From positions 1-57,839 of the forward strand of contig JAFECX010000213.1 of the NCBI GenBank assembly GCA_018241895.1: DNA of 57,839 bases, given 5' to 3'. Shown piece by piece: positions 6,859-14,720 of this stretch. A program made the position numbers and the translations under genes. This DNA is from Pseudomonadota bacterium. Lineage in GTDB: Bacteria > Pseudomonadota > Gammaproteobacteria > Burkholderiales > Burkholderiaceae_C. Below the pieces are notes generated by a model that was not told the origin of the DNA, ran no database searches, and saw nothing but the letters and a program-made list of their open reading frames with translations. The stretch's first letter is position 1; every line of letters begins with the position of its first letter.

Positions 6859-8205
6859 ATGCGCGAAGGCAATCTCGAAGCTCCGACCCGCCATCCGATC
6901 GACTGGAAGAACCCCGACTTCTACGACGAGGCGCAGGCCTTCGCCGAGATGGAGCGCGTGTTCGACATCTGCCACGGCTGCCGCCGCTGCGTCGTCCTGT
7001 GCCAGAGCTTTCCGACGCTGTTCGACCTGGTCGACGCCACCGCCGACGGCGAGGTGCACGGCGTGGCCAAGGACGACTACTGGAAGGTCGTCGACCACTG
7101 CTACCTGTGCGACCTGTGCTACATGACCAAGTGCCCCTACGTGCCGCCGCACCCGTGGAACGTGGACTTCCCGCACGTCATGCTGCGCGCCAAGGCGATC
7201 AAGCACCGCAAGGGCGGCGTCACGGTGCGCGACGAACTGCTCGCCAGCACCGACGTGCACGGCCAGTTCGCGGGCATCCCGATCGTCTCGCAGGTGGTCA
7301 ACAGGGTGAACGCGATGCCGGCGATGCGCAAGCTGCTGCAAAGCCAGCTCAACGTGCACGCCGACGCCTGGCTGCCGGCGATGGCCACGCAGCGCTTTCG
7401 CTGGGGGCGCGCGATGAACAACGCCTCGTTCGACGTGCGCGACGGCGAGCGCACGCCCGGCAAGGTGGCGATCTTCGCCACCTGCACCGTCAACTACAAC
7501 GAGCCGGCGATCGGCGAGGACCTCGTCAAGGTGCTCGAGCACAACGAGATCCCCTACGAGATCGTCGCCCAGGAACAGTGCTGCGGCATGCCCAAGCTCG
7601 AGCTTGGCGACCTCGAGGCGGTCGAGCGGGCGAAGAACGCGAACGTCCCGGTGCTGGCGAAGTACGCGCGCGAAGGCTGGGCGATCGTCGCCTCGGTGCC
7701 GAGCTGCACGCTGATGTTCAAGCAGGAGCTGCCGCTCATGTTCCCCGACGACGCCGACACGCAGCTCGTCAAGGACGCGATGTGGGATCCGTTCGAGTAC
7801 CTGGTGTCGCGCCACAAGGACGGGCTGCTCAAGACCGACTTCAAGACGCCGCTGGGCAAGGTGAGCTACCACGTGCCGTGCCACGCACGCGTGCAGAACG
7901 TCGGCCGCAAGACCGAGGAGATGCTCAAGCTCGTCGCGCACAGCGTCGACGTGAAGCTCAACACCGTCGAGCGCTGCTCGGGGCACGCCGGCACCTACGG
8001 CGTCAAGACGCCCACGCACCCGGCGGCGATGAAGATCGGCAGGCCGGTCTTCAAGAGCATGGCCAAGGACACGCCCGACGTGATCGCCAGCGACTGCCCG
8101 CTGGCCGGCCACCACATCGCGCAGGGCATGCGGCAGGCCGGCACGCCGCCCAAGGCGGTGGGCCATCCGCTCACGCTCGTGCGCATCGCCTATGGGCTCG
8201 AGTGA
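6859..8205 (+). CDS. CCG-domain (heterodisulfide reductase/GlpC-like) Fe-S protein
   Basis: The 448-residue product carries two ferredoxin-type cluster motifs near the N-terminus (CHGCRRCVVLC and CYLCDLCYMTKC), enough for two [4Fe-4S] clusters. Two CCG domains follow, marked by EQCCGMPKLELGD, SVPSCTLM, YHVPCHARVQN and ERCSGHAG, as in HdrD, GlpC and LutA-type electron carriers. It has no flavin domain and no membrane helix, so it should be a cytoplasmic or membrane-associated electron transfer partner. The stop lies 10 bp before the DUF3501 start, and the rubrerythrin gene lies upstream, so the three are probably one functional unit. The exact reaction is unknown; electron supply to the rubrerythrin is an inference. 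Confidence 0.9.
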   Translation: MREGNLEAPTRHPIDWKNPDFYDEAQAFAEMERVFDICHGCRRCVVLCQSFPTLFDLVDATADGEVHGVAKDDYWKVVDHCYLCDLCYMTKCPYVPPHPWNVDFPHVMLRAKAIKHRKGGVTVRDELLASTDVHGQFAGIPIVSQVVNRVNAMPAMRKLLQSQLNVHADAWLPAMATQRFRWGRAMNNASFDVRDGERTPGKVAIFATCTVNYNEPAIGEDLVKVLEHNEIPYEIVAQEQCCGMPKLELGDLEAVERAKNANVPVLAKYAREGWAIVASVPSCTLMFKQELPLMFPDDADTQLVKDAMWDPFEYLVSRHKDGLLKTDFKTPLGKVSYHVPCHARVQNVGRKTEEMLKLVAHSVDVKLNTVERCSGHAGTYGVKTPTHPAAMKIGRPVFKSMAKDTPDVIASDCPLAGHHIAQGMRQAGTPPKAVGHPLTLVRIAYGLE

Positions 8206-8215
8206 GGCAGACCAC

Positions 8216-8794
8216 ATGACGATCGACCGCGCGAGCCTCCTGACGCTGGAGGCCTATTCGAAGATCCGCAAGACGAGCCGCGCCGGGGCCATCGCGCACC
8301 GGCGGCTGCGCAGCGTGCGTCTGGGCGAGCACATGACGCTGCAGTTCGAGGACGAGCAGACCATCCGGCGCCAGATCCAGGAGATGCTGCACATCGAGAA
8401 GATCTTCGACGAGGCGGGCATCCAGGCCGAGATCGACGTCTACGCGCCGCTGGTGCCCGACGGCACGAACTGGAAGGCGACGCTGCTGATCGAGTTTCCC
8501 GATCCGAACGAGCGCCGGCGCGAGCTGGCGCGGCTGATCGGCGTCGAGGATCGCCTGTTCGTCGAGGTCGAGGCTCACGCGCGCGTGTACGCCATCGCCG
8601 ACGAGGACCTCGAGCGCGAGAACGAGGAGAAGACGGCCTCGGTGCACTTCGTGCGCTTCGAGTTCACGCCGCCGATGCGCGAGGCGATCCGCGCCGGCGC
8701 CGGCGTCAAGCTCGGCTGCGACCACGGGAACTACCCGGCGCACGTCGCCATCGCGCCCGAGACGCTGGCGAGCCTGGCGGGCGACCTGCGCTGA
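8216..8794 (+). CDS. DUF3501 family protein
   Basis: This 192-residue protein belongs to DUF3501, a family that I know mainly as the partner of rubrerythrin and heterodisulfide-reductase-like Fe-S proteins in Proteobacteria. Characteristic stretches are AYSKIRKTSRAGAIAHRRLR, LQFEDEQTIRRQIQEMLHIE, NWKATLLIEFPD and VHFVRFEFTPPM. It contains a single cysteine (in LGCDHGNYPAH), so it cannot itself hold an Fe-S cluster. It has no signal peptide or membrane segment. ATG 8216 follows the preceding stop by 10 bp with TGAGG as a modest ribosome binding site, which indicates co-translation. Function is unknown; the neighbourhood suggests redox stress. Confidence 0.9.
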   Translation: MTIDRASLLTLEAYSKIRKTSRAGAIAHRRLRSVRLGEHMTLQFEDEQTIRRQIQEMLHIEKIFDEAGIQAEIDVYAPLVPDGTNWKATLLIEFPDPNERRRELARLIGVEDRLFVEVEAHARVYAIADEDLERENEEKTASVHFVRFEFTPPMREAIRAGAGVKLGCDHGNYPAHVAIAPETLASLAGDLR

Positions 8795-8881
8795 GCACGC
8801 GCCGCGGGCGCCGCTGAAACGGCACCGCCTGCGCGCGGCGCCACCGCAGCGCCTGCCGGCGGCGGCATCGAGGGCCCGCGG

Positions 8882-10453
8882 TTACGGCGCCAGTTGCGCG
8901 AACGCGCGCGAGATCGAGAGCTCGAAGACCGGCGAGGCGAGGCCGTCGCGGCGCGAGCGCGCGCGGCCCGCGCCGATGCGCAGCTCGATGTCGTCTGCGA
9001 GCGCCAGGCCCGCCCAGGCTACGCCCTGCGCGATCGCGCCGCCGCCGCTGGCGACGCCGCCGCCGCCTGCGGCACCGACGAGCAGCTCGGCGCCGACGCG
9101 CCAGGGCTGCGGCCGCGCGGCCGTCACGACACCCAGGCCGACCAGTCCGACCGAGTAGGCGCCGGCGCCGCCGGCATAGGCACTGTGCGCCTGGCCCGTG
9201 ACGTACACGTGCTCGTCGAGCTGGCGCGCCAGCTTCAGGCCCACGGTATCGAGCGCACGCGTGCTGCCGTCGCGCCGCGCGGCGTGCGTGTAGTGCTGCA
9301 GCGCCGCGGTCCACTCGGTGCGCACGAGCACGCCGCGCCGCAGGCCCTGGGCGTCGGGCGCGGGCTCCAGCGCCCAGGCCAGCCACCACTGCGCCACCGG
9401 GGCGTGCAGCGACGTGTCGGCCGCGCGCAGCCAGCCGGCCTCGACGCCCGTCGCGAGCCTGGAGTCGAGCTGCAGCGAGGCGCCGAGCAGCAGCCGCGCG
9501 ATGACGCCGCCGCCCGTGGGAACGCCCCCGCCGCCGCCCAGGCCCAGCGCTGCCCGCGCGCCGGCGCGGATCGCGCCGCCGCTGCCCACGGGCGCATCCC
9601 AGCCCGCGGTGCCCAGGATCTCCATGTAGCCGGCGGCGCCGCCGGAGGCCGCGCCGGCCGTCTCCAGGCCCCAGCGCCAGGTGCCGCCCAGCGGGGCACC
9701 TTCGCGCTGCTGCTCGAGGCGCGCGCCGACAAGGCCGATGCGTCGCTCGCGCACGCCGGCGCCGCGCAGCGCATAGCTGGTGAAGGTGCCGACGAGCCGG
9801 TCGACGCCGACGCCAGAGCGCCGCACATCGGCACCTGTCGCGCCCGCGCGCGCGGCCGCTGCATGGTCAAAGCTGCCGTCCCAGGCCAGCAGCAGCGCGA
9901 GTTGCGTGCCCGAGATGTCGCCGCTCGGAAAGCGCACCGCCGAGACCGCGACGCCGAGCTGCACCGGACCGACATCGTGCAGCCAGCCGAGCGCCGGGCG
10001 CAGCATCAGGCCGCCGCCCACGGGCGCCGCCGCGCCGCCGCCGCCGCCGGCATACAGGCCCGCCACGACCTGGCCGCTGCCGAAGCGCCAGCGCCGTTGC
10101 AGCTCGACGCCGCCGACGAAGAGCCCGCCGCGCGAGCCGCCGGCGGCGCCGTAGGCCGCGGGCCCCAGCCACCAGCCCTGGCCGACGTCGAACAGCAGCG
10201 ACACGCCGGCCAGGCCCATGTGCTCGCCGCCGGGCAGGCGCACGCGCTCGACGTTGGCCAGCGTCGAGGTCGCGATGCTGCGCTCGTAGGCCGGCGCATC
10301 GGCCTGCGCCGGCAGTGAGGACGCCAGCGCGAGCAGCGTCAGGACATGCGCCGCGAACGTCGGCGCTGCCACGCGCCATCGGCCATGCCGGCACGCGTGC
10401 CGGGAGCCGGATGCGTTCGACGAGGGCAGCGTGTCGGGCGCAAGCGTGTGCAT
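8882..10453 (-). CDS. Exported glycine-rich protein of unknown family, probable outer-membrane barrel
   Basis: The 523-residue product has a likely signal peptide: a basic stretch (HGRWRVAAPTF), a hydrophobic core (AAHVLTLLALASSLPAQA) and a probable cleavage near residue 51. The mature part is dominated by alternating short strands with little helix and ends in FELSISRAFAQLAP, which fits an outer-membrane beta-barrel. Three spaced copies of a glycine motif occur: GGGGGAAAPVGGG, GGGGGVPTGGG and AAGGGGVASGGG, each between putative strands. I do not recognise the family. The start MHTLAPDT is the first methionine compatible with the signal peptide; the frame remains open further upstream without coding look. 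It stands alone, facing left, opposite the methyltransferase gene. Confidence 0.6.
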   Translation of the reverse strand: MHTLAPDTLPSSNASGSRHACRHGRWRVAAPTFAAHVLTLLALASSLPAQADAPAYERSIATSTLANVERVRLPGGEHMGLAGVSLLFDVGQGWWLGPAAYGAAGGSRGGLFVGGVELQRRWRFGSGQVVAGLYAGGGGGAAAPVGGGLMLRPALGWLHDVGPVQLGVAVSAVRFPSGDISGTQLALLLAWDGSFDHAAAARAGATGADVRRSGVGVDRLVGTFTSYALRGAGVRERRIGLVGARLEQQREGAPLGGTWRWGLETAGAASGGAAGYMEILGTAGWDAPVGSGGAIRAGARAALGLGGGGGVPTGGGVIARLLLGASLQLDSRLATGVEAGWLRAADTSLHAPVAQWWLAWALEPAPDAQGLRRGVLVRTEWTAALQHYTHAARRDGSTRALDTVGLKLARQLDEHVYVTGQAHSAYAGGAGAYSVGLVGLGVVTAARPQPWRVGAELLVGAAGGGGVASGGGAIAQGVAWAGLALADDIELRIGAGRARSRRDGLASPVFELSISRAFAQLAP

Positions 10454-10640
10454 GCGGCCGATTGTGGCTTGGTGTGGCTGGACCGCCGCCACGTCGGGCC
10501 GACGGCGGGGGGCCCGTGCGCGATCGCCGCCGATGCGGCATGCTTCGCGCACGCGGCCGGGCGCGCTGGCGCCGAACCCGGCCGGCACGCAGCGCACGCC
10601 ATCCCGGCCCGCACGCAGCGCGCGCCCTCCCGAGCCGCCT
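10454..10640. other. Divergent intergenic segment left of the 26-bp repeats
   Basis: This 187-bp GC-rich segment separates the exported protein gene (leftward) from the 26-bp repeat array. Open frames across it are compositional. It should hold the promoter of the exported protein, but I see no clear -10 or -35 and no inverted repeat of note. Confidence 0.4.
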
Positions 10641-10744
10641 GCGCCGCATCACCTTCCAGCCGGCACGCGCCGAATCACCTTCCAGCCGGCGTGAGCCGCA
10701 TCACCTTCCAGCCGGCGTGCGCCGCATCATCTTCCAGCCGGCGT
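10641..10744. repeat. Four 26-bp direct repeats
   Basis: Four head-to-tail 26-bp units begin at 10641, 10667, 10693 and 10719, each containing CATCACCTTCCAGCCGGC or a one- to two-base variant; a partial fifth follows at 10745. Variation is restricted to a few positions. There are no unique spacers, so it is not CRISPR. The array ends about 25 bp before the methyltransferase start codon and replaces any obvious promoter there. Confidence 0.92.
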
Positions 10745-10770
10745 GCGCCGGCGTTGCACCACCGAACGAC

Positions 10771-11409
10771 ATGACTGCACCTGCATTCGACGATCCCGCC
10801 GGTACCTGGAACCGGCGCTTCTCCGCCCCCGGATTCCTGTTCGGGACGGCACCCAACCGCTGGCTCGAACGTCACGCGCTCACGACGGCGGGCTGGCGCG
10901 CCGGCCAGCGCGTGCTCAGCGTCGCCGACGGCGAAGGCCGCAACAGTGCGTGGCTGGCGGCGCAGGGCCTCGAGGTCGACGCCTTCGATCTGGCCGAGGT
11001 CGGCGTCGCCAAGGCGCGCGCGCTGGCGGCCGAGCGCGGCGTGCGCGTGCACTACGAGGTCGCCGACGCCGACCGCCGGGCCTGGCCCGAGGCGCGCTAC
11101 GACGGCGTGGCGGCGATCTTCGTGCAGTTTGCCGATCCGCCGATGCGCGCGCGGATGTTCGCCAACCTCGCGCGCTGCCTCGCGCCCGGCGGCACGCTCG
11201 TGCTGCAGGGCTACACGCCCAGGCAGCTCGAGTACCGCACCGGCGGGCCGCCGTTCGTCGACCACCTGTACACGCCGGCGCTGCTGCGCGAGGCGTTCGC
11301 GGCCCTCGAGATCCTCGCGCTCGACGAGTACGAGGACGATCTCGCCGAGGGCGAAGGCCACCACGGCCGTTCGGCGCTGCTGGGCCTGGTGGCGCGCAAG
11401 CGTCGATAG
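10771..11409 (+). CDS. Class I SAM-dependent methyltransferase (TehB-like)
   Basis: The 212-residue product has the Rossmann methyltransferase fold. The SAM-binding motif I is degenerate, VLSVADGEGRNSAWLA instead of the usual GxGxG. Motif II is VDAFDLAEVGV, motif III lies at EVADADRRAW, and LAPGGTLVLQGYTPRQLEY marks strands 4-5. This resembles the TehB/thiopurine methyltransferase-like group found widely in Proteobacteria. The substrate is unknown. ATG 10771 directly follows the 26-bp repeat array; no strong ribosome binding site is seen. Its stop codon TAG overlaps the first quarter of an OxyR-like site that controls the following ahpC gene. Confidence 0.88.
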   Translation: MTAPAFDDPAGTWNRRFSAPGFLFGTAPNRWLERHALTTAGWRAGQRVLSVADGEGRNSAWLAAQGLEVDAFDLAEVGVAKARALAAERGVRVHYEVADADRRAWPEARYDGVAAIFVQFADPPMRARMFANLARCLAPGGTLVLQGYTPRQLEYRTGGPPFVDHLYTPALLREAFAALEILALDEYEDDLAEGEGHHGRSALLGLVARKRR

Positions 11410-11442
11410 GTGGTGCCTATGCGTGCGATGTCATAAATGGAA
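11406..11442 (+). promoter_or_regulatory. OxyR-like binding site upstream of ahpC
   Basis: The OxyR recognition pattern is four ATAG/CTAT tetramers spaced by 7 bp. Here ATAG (11406-11409), 7 bp, CTAT (11417-11420), 7 bp, ATGT (11428-11431), 7 bp, GGAA (11439-11442) gives two perfect quarters and a partial third in correct phase. It ends just upstream of the expected -35 position of the ahpC promoter, as in known OxyR-activated genes. Confidence 0.65.
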
Positions 11443-11482
11443 ACTACTGCGTAGCGTGTATTCATACAATGACGCATCGCAC
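11423..11482 (+). promoter_or_regulatory. ahpC promoter region with -10 box and long inverted repeat
   Basis: TACAAT at 11465-11470 is a good -10; the -35 position holds only AACTAC, as expected for an activator-dependent promoter. The palindrome TGTATTCATACA lies at 11457-11468. A larger inverted repeat flanks the promoter: 11423-11434 pairs with 11469-11482 (12 matching bases with a 2-base bulge). The predicted transcription start is near 11477, about 40 nt before the ahpC ATG. Confidence 0.55.
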
Positions 11483-11516
11483 AAGCCACCGCCTCCAACC
11501 CGACGAAAGGAAAACC

Positions 11517-12080
11517 ATGTCGATCATCAACACCCAGGTCCAGCCGTTCAAGGCCCAGGCGTTCAGGAGCGGCCAGTTCATCGAGGTGACCGAGAAGGAC
11601 CTCGAGGGCCGCTGGTCGGTCGTCATCTTCATGCCGGCCGCGTTCACGTTCAACTGCCCGACCGAGGTCGAGGACGCGGCGCAGCACTACGCCGAGTTCC
11701 GCAACCTCGGTGCCGAGGTGTACGTCGTCACCACCGACACGCACTTCTCGCACAAGGTCTGGCACGAGACGTCGCCGGCCGTCGGCAAGGCGCAGTTCCC
11801 CCTCGTCGGCGACCCGACGCACCAGCTCACGCGCATGTTCGGCGTGCACATCGACGCCGAGGGCCTGGCGCTGCGCGGCACCTTCGTCATCGACCCGCAG
11901 GGCATCGTCAAGACCGCCGAGATCCACGACAACGCGATCGCGCGCGACGTCAAGGAGACGCTGCGCAAGCTCAAGGCCGCGCAGTACGTCGCCAGCCACC
12001 CCGGCCACGTCTGCCCGGCCAAGTGGAACGAGGGCGCGCCGACGCTGGCGCCGTCGATCGACCTCGTCGGCAAGATCTGA
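11517..12080 (+). CDS. ahpC: Alkyl hydroperoxide reductase subunit C (peroxiredoxin)
   Basis: This 187-residue 2-Cys peroxiredoxin matches the length of E. coli AhpC and its C-terminal ASHPGHVCPAKWNEG block. The peroxidatic cysteine is C47 in FTFNCPTE and the resolving cysteine is C166 in HVCPAKW. It reduces hydrogen peroxide and organic peroxides in the cytoplasm using electrons from AhpF, encoded next. The usual FYPADFTF is here FMPAAFTF, a conservative change beside the active site. AAAGGA precedes ATG 11517 at good spacing. An OxyR-like site and a -10 box lie upstream, which indicates peroxide induction. Confidence 0.97.
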   Translation: MSIINTQVQPFKAQAFRSGQFIEVTEKDLEGRWSVVIFMPAAFTFNCPTEVEDAAQHYAEFRNLGAEVYVVTTDTHFSHKVWHETSPAVGKAQFPLVGDPTHQLTRMFGVHIDAEGLALRGTFVIDPQGIVKTAEIHDNAIARDVKETLRKLKAAQYVASHPGHVCPAKWNEGAPTLAPSIDLVGKI

Positions 12081-12086
12081 CGGGCG

Positions 12087-12145
12087 CGGCGGCAGCGCCT
12101 GCCGCCGATGCTCCCGGGCCCGGTCGGCACGACCGCCGGGCCCGG
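12087..12145 (+). terminator. Two GC-rich hairpins between ahpC and ahpF
   Basis: The first hairpin (12087-12107) has an 8-bp perfect stem CGGCGGCA/TGCCGCCG with a 5-nt loop, starting 7 bp after the ahpC stop. The second pairs CCGGGCCCGG at 12114-12123 with the same self-complementary sequence at 12136-12145. No T-run follows either, so they probably stabilise ahpC mRNA or partly attenuate read-through into ahpF, giving more AhpC than AhpF. Confidence 0.6.
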
Positions 12146-12224
12146 CCGCCTTCCTGCTCACGCGCAGGCGCGCGATCCGCCCGGATCGGGCGCCGAAGCA
12201 CAAATCCACCCGCGAGGAACCGCC

Positions 12225-13835
12225 ATGCTCGACGCCCACATCCAGGCCCAGCTCGTCTCCTATCTCCAGCGCATCAGGCAACCGGTGGAGCTGGTGGCCT
12301 CGCTCGATGCGAGCGGGGACGCCGAGCAGATGCGCACGCTGCTCGAGCAGATCGCGGCGCTGGACCAGCGCGTGACGGCACGCTTCGACGGCACGGCAGC
12401 GCGCAGGCCGTCGTTTCGCGTCACGCGCGCCGGCGCCGACATGGGCATCGAGTTCGCGGCGATCCCGATGGGGCACGAGTTCACCTCGCTCGTGCTGGCG
12501 CTGCTGCATGCCGGCGGCCACCCGCCCAAGGTGACGCCGGAGGTCGTCGAGCAGATCGGCGCGCTGGCCGCCGATGGCGACGAACTGGTGTTCGAGACCT
12601 GGATGAGTCTCAGCTGCCAGAACTGCCCCGACGTCGTGCAGGCGCTCAACCTGATGGCGGCGCTCAACCCGCGCGTGCGCCACGTGGCGATCGACGGCGC
12701 GCTGTTCCAGGGTGAAGTCGAGGCGCGGCAGATCATGGCCGTGCCGGCGGTGTTCCTCAACGGCAAGCCGTTCGCCAGCGGCCGCATGGAGCTCGGCGAG
12801 ATCCTGGCCCGGCTCGACACCGGTGCCGCGGCGCGTGACGCCGCGCGCCTGGGCGCCAAGGACGCCTTCGACATGCTGGTCGTCGGCGGCGGCCCGGCCG
12901 GCGCGGCGGCGGCGATCTACGCCGCGCGCAAGGGCATCCGCACCGGGCTCGTCGCCGAGCGCATGGGCGGCCAGACGCTGGACACGCTGGCCATCGAGAA
13001 CTACGTCTCGGTGTTGCAGACGCAGGGCCCCAGGTTCGCCGCCGCGCTCGAGGCGCACGTGCGCGCCTACGACGTGGACGTCATGAGCGGCCAGCGCGTG
13101 GCCGCGCTCGTGCCGGCCGCCGCGCCGGGCGGCGAGATCGGCGTGCGGCTGGAAAACGGCGCCACGCTGCGCGCGCGCAGCGTCGTGCTCGCCCCCGGCG
13201 CGCGCTGGCGCAAGGTGGGCGTGCCGGGCGAGGCCGAGTACGCGAACAAGGGCGTGGCCTACTGCCCGCACTGCGACGGGCCGCTGTTCAAGGGCAAGCG
13301 GGTCGCGGTCATCGGCGGCGGCAACTCGGGCGTCGAGGCGGCGATCGACCTCGCTGGCGTCGTGCGGCACGTCACCGTGATCGAGTTCTTGCCGCAGCTC
13401 AAGGCCGATGCGGTGCTGGTGAGCAAGCTGAAAAGCCTCGCCAACGTGACGGTGCACGTCAACGCGCGCACGACCGAGATCAGCGGCGACGGCCAGCGCG
13501 TCGACGGCCTCGTGTTCGAAGATCGTGCGAGCGGCGTGTCGCAGCGCATCGAACTGGCCGGCGTCTTCGTGCAGATCGGGCTCGTACCCCACACCGCTTT
13601 TCTCGAGGGGACGCTCGAGCTCAACCGCCACGGCGAGATCGTCGTCGACGCGCGCGGTGCCACCAGCGTGCGCGGCGTGTATGCGGCGGGCGACGCGACC
13701 ACGGTGCCGTTCAAGCAGATCGTGATCGCCGCAGGCGAGGGCGCCAAGGCGGCACTGGCCGCCTTCGACCACCTCATCCGCGCGCCGGCGCCTGTCGCCG
13801 GCGTCGCCGCGGGCGAAGCGGTGACGGCCGCGTAA
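12225..13835 (+). CDS. ahpF: Alkyl hydroperoxide reductase subunit F
   Basis: This 536-residue flavoprotein transfers electrons from NAD(P)H to AhpC. The N-terminal double-thioredoxin-like domain (about residues 1-200) carries the CxxC pair in LSCQNCPDV. The thioredoxin reductase-like part carries the FAD-binding [12 protein letters not shown], the redox pair [11 protein letters not shown], the NAD-binding [12 protein letters not shown] and the closing [11 protein letters not shown]. Length and domain order equal those of E. coli AhpF. ATG 12225 is preceded by GAGGAA. The gene is 144 bp after ahpC, with two hairpins in between. The last 15 residues ([13 protein letters not shown]) are a low-complexity extension. 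Confidence 0.97.
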   Translation: MLDAHIQAQLVSYLQRIRQPVELVASLDASGDAEQMRTLLEQIAALDQRVTARFDGTAARRPSFRVTRAGADMGIEFAAIPMGHEFTSLVLALLHAGGHPPKVTPEVVEQIGALAADGDELVFETWMSLSCQNCPDVVQALNLMAALNPRVRHVAIDGALFQGEVEARQIMAVPAVFLNGKPFASGRMELGEILARLDTGAAARDAARLGAKDAFDMLVVGGGPAGAAAAIYAARKGIRTGLVAERMGGQTLDTLAIENYVSVLQTQGPRFAAALEAHVRAYDVDVMSGQRVAALVPAAAPGGEIGVRLENGATLRARSVVLAPGARWRKVGVPGEAEYANKGVAYCPHCDGPLFKGKRVAVIGGGNSGVEAAIDLAGVVRHVTVIEFLPQLKADAVLVSKLKSLANVTVHVNARTTEISGDGQRVDGLVFEDRASGVSQRIELAGVFVQIGLVPHTAFLEGTLELNRHGEIVVDARGATSVRGVYAAGDATTVPFKQIVIAAGEGAKAALAAFDHLIRAPAPVAGVAAGEAVTAA

Positions 13836-13852
13836 TAGCGCACGCCTGGCGC

Positions 13853-13879
13853 GAACAGGCGGCTGCAGACCGCCTGTTC
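13853..13879 (+). terminator. Hairpin after ahpF
   Basis: A perfect 10-bp stem (GAACAGGCGG paired with CCGCCTGTTC) with a 7-nt loop starts 17 bp after the ahpF stop codon. Only TTCC lies at its end and no T-run follows. It is the likely 3' end of the ahpCF transcript. Confidence 0.65.
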
Positions 13880-13968
13880 CGGGGATTCGAAAGGCGCGCG
13901 CCGTGCGAGAACATCGTCCGGCCCTGCGCACCGTGCCGAACGGCGCGGCGCACGGCCCGGAGATCGCC

Positions 13969-14496
13969 ATGCCGCAGACCTACACCGTCGGTTCCCGCTC
14001 CTGGCTCGTGAGCGCCATCGCCTGGGCCTTCATCGCCTGCGGCCTGCTCGCCTGCGGGCTCACGCTGCTGCAGTACGCGGTGCTCGGCTCGATGCTGCCG
14101 CCGTGGGCCGGGACGCTGCCTGCGGCCAGTGCGCTGCTGCTGCAGCATCTGCACTGGGTGCTGGCGCTGGCGGGCGCGCTGTCGCTGCTGCTGCTGATCT
14201 CGGGGGTGGGGCTGCTGCTGCGGCTGGAGTGGGCGCGCCGCGCCGCCATCGGCGTGCTGCTGGCCACGGCGCTGGCCAACCTCGCCGGGCTGTGGCTGCA
14301 GCACGAGGTGGTGCACGTGCTCGTGACGCACGTGGCCGAACTGGCATCGCTGCCGGCCGCCGCACGGGGGCTGTTCGACGGCTTCGCCTACGCGGCGCAG
14401 GGCCTGGCGCTGCTGCTCACGCTCGCCGGCTGCGTCGTGCTGGCCTGGCTGGCGCGCTGCCTGGGCGCGCCGATGGTGCGGCAGGAGTTCGCCTGA
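13969..14496 (+). CDS. Small four-helix inner-membrane protein
   Basis: The 175-residue product has four hydrophobic segments: AIAWAFIACGLLACGLTLL, LHWVLALAGALSLLLLISG, AAIGVLLATALANLAGLWL and AAQGLALLLTLAGCVVLAWL. Between helices 3 and 4 is a loop with HEVVHVLVTHVAEL, whose three histidines are notable but unproven as ligands. I do not recognise a family. GGAG at 13959-13962 supports ATG 13969; a longer reading from 13903 would add an uncharacteristic basic leader and is less likely. It follows the ahpF hairpin by 90 bp, so it is probably transcribed separately. Confidence 0.72.
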   Translation: MPQTYTVGSRSWLVSAIAWAFIACGLLACGLTLLQYAVLGSMLPPWAGTLPAASALLLQHLHWVLALAGALSLLLLISGVGLLLRLEWARRAAIGVLLATALANLAGLWLQHEVVHVLVTHVAELASLPAAARGLFDGFAYAAQGLALLLTLAGCVVLAWLARCLGAPMVRQEFA

Positions 14497-14550
14497 CCGT
14501 GCAGGCCTGACGCGGGTGGCGCGGGTTGCCGGTCTGCGCGCACGAGGCCA

Positions 14551-14597
14551 GGCCGCGCAACCTGGCCGCGCAACTTGGCCGCGCAACTTGGCCGCGC
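14551..14597. repeat. 13-bp tandem repeat
   Basis: Three and a half head-to-tail units of GCCGCGCAACTTG (the first with CCTG) lie between the membrane protein and esterase genes. The array sits about 120 bp before the esterase start and slightly upstream of a TACACT -10-like box at 14673-14678. Confidence 0.8.
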
Positions 14598-14720
14598 GAT
14601 GGGGCCTGGCGATCGAGCCGCATGATCGCGCCGGGCGATCGGGCCGCGCCGGGCGGCCCCGGTGCGCGTGACTACACTGCGCCGGCGTGTCCCCTGCGCC
14701 GCGCTGCCGGTGCCTTCGCC

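Noticed and set aside
10641..10744. Possible CRISPR array (26-bp repeats)
   Set aside because: Units are contiguous with no spacers and no cas genes are near; it is a plain tandem repeat.
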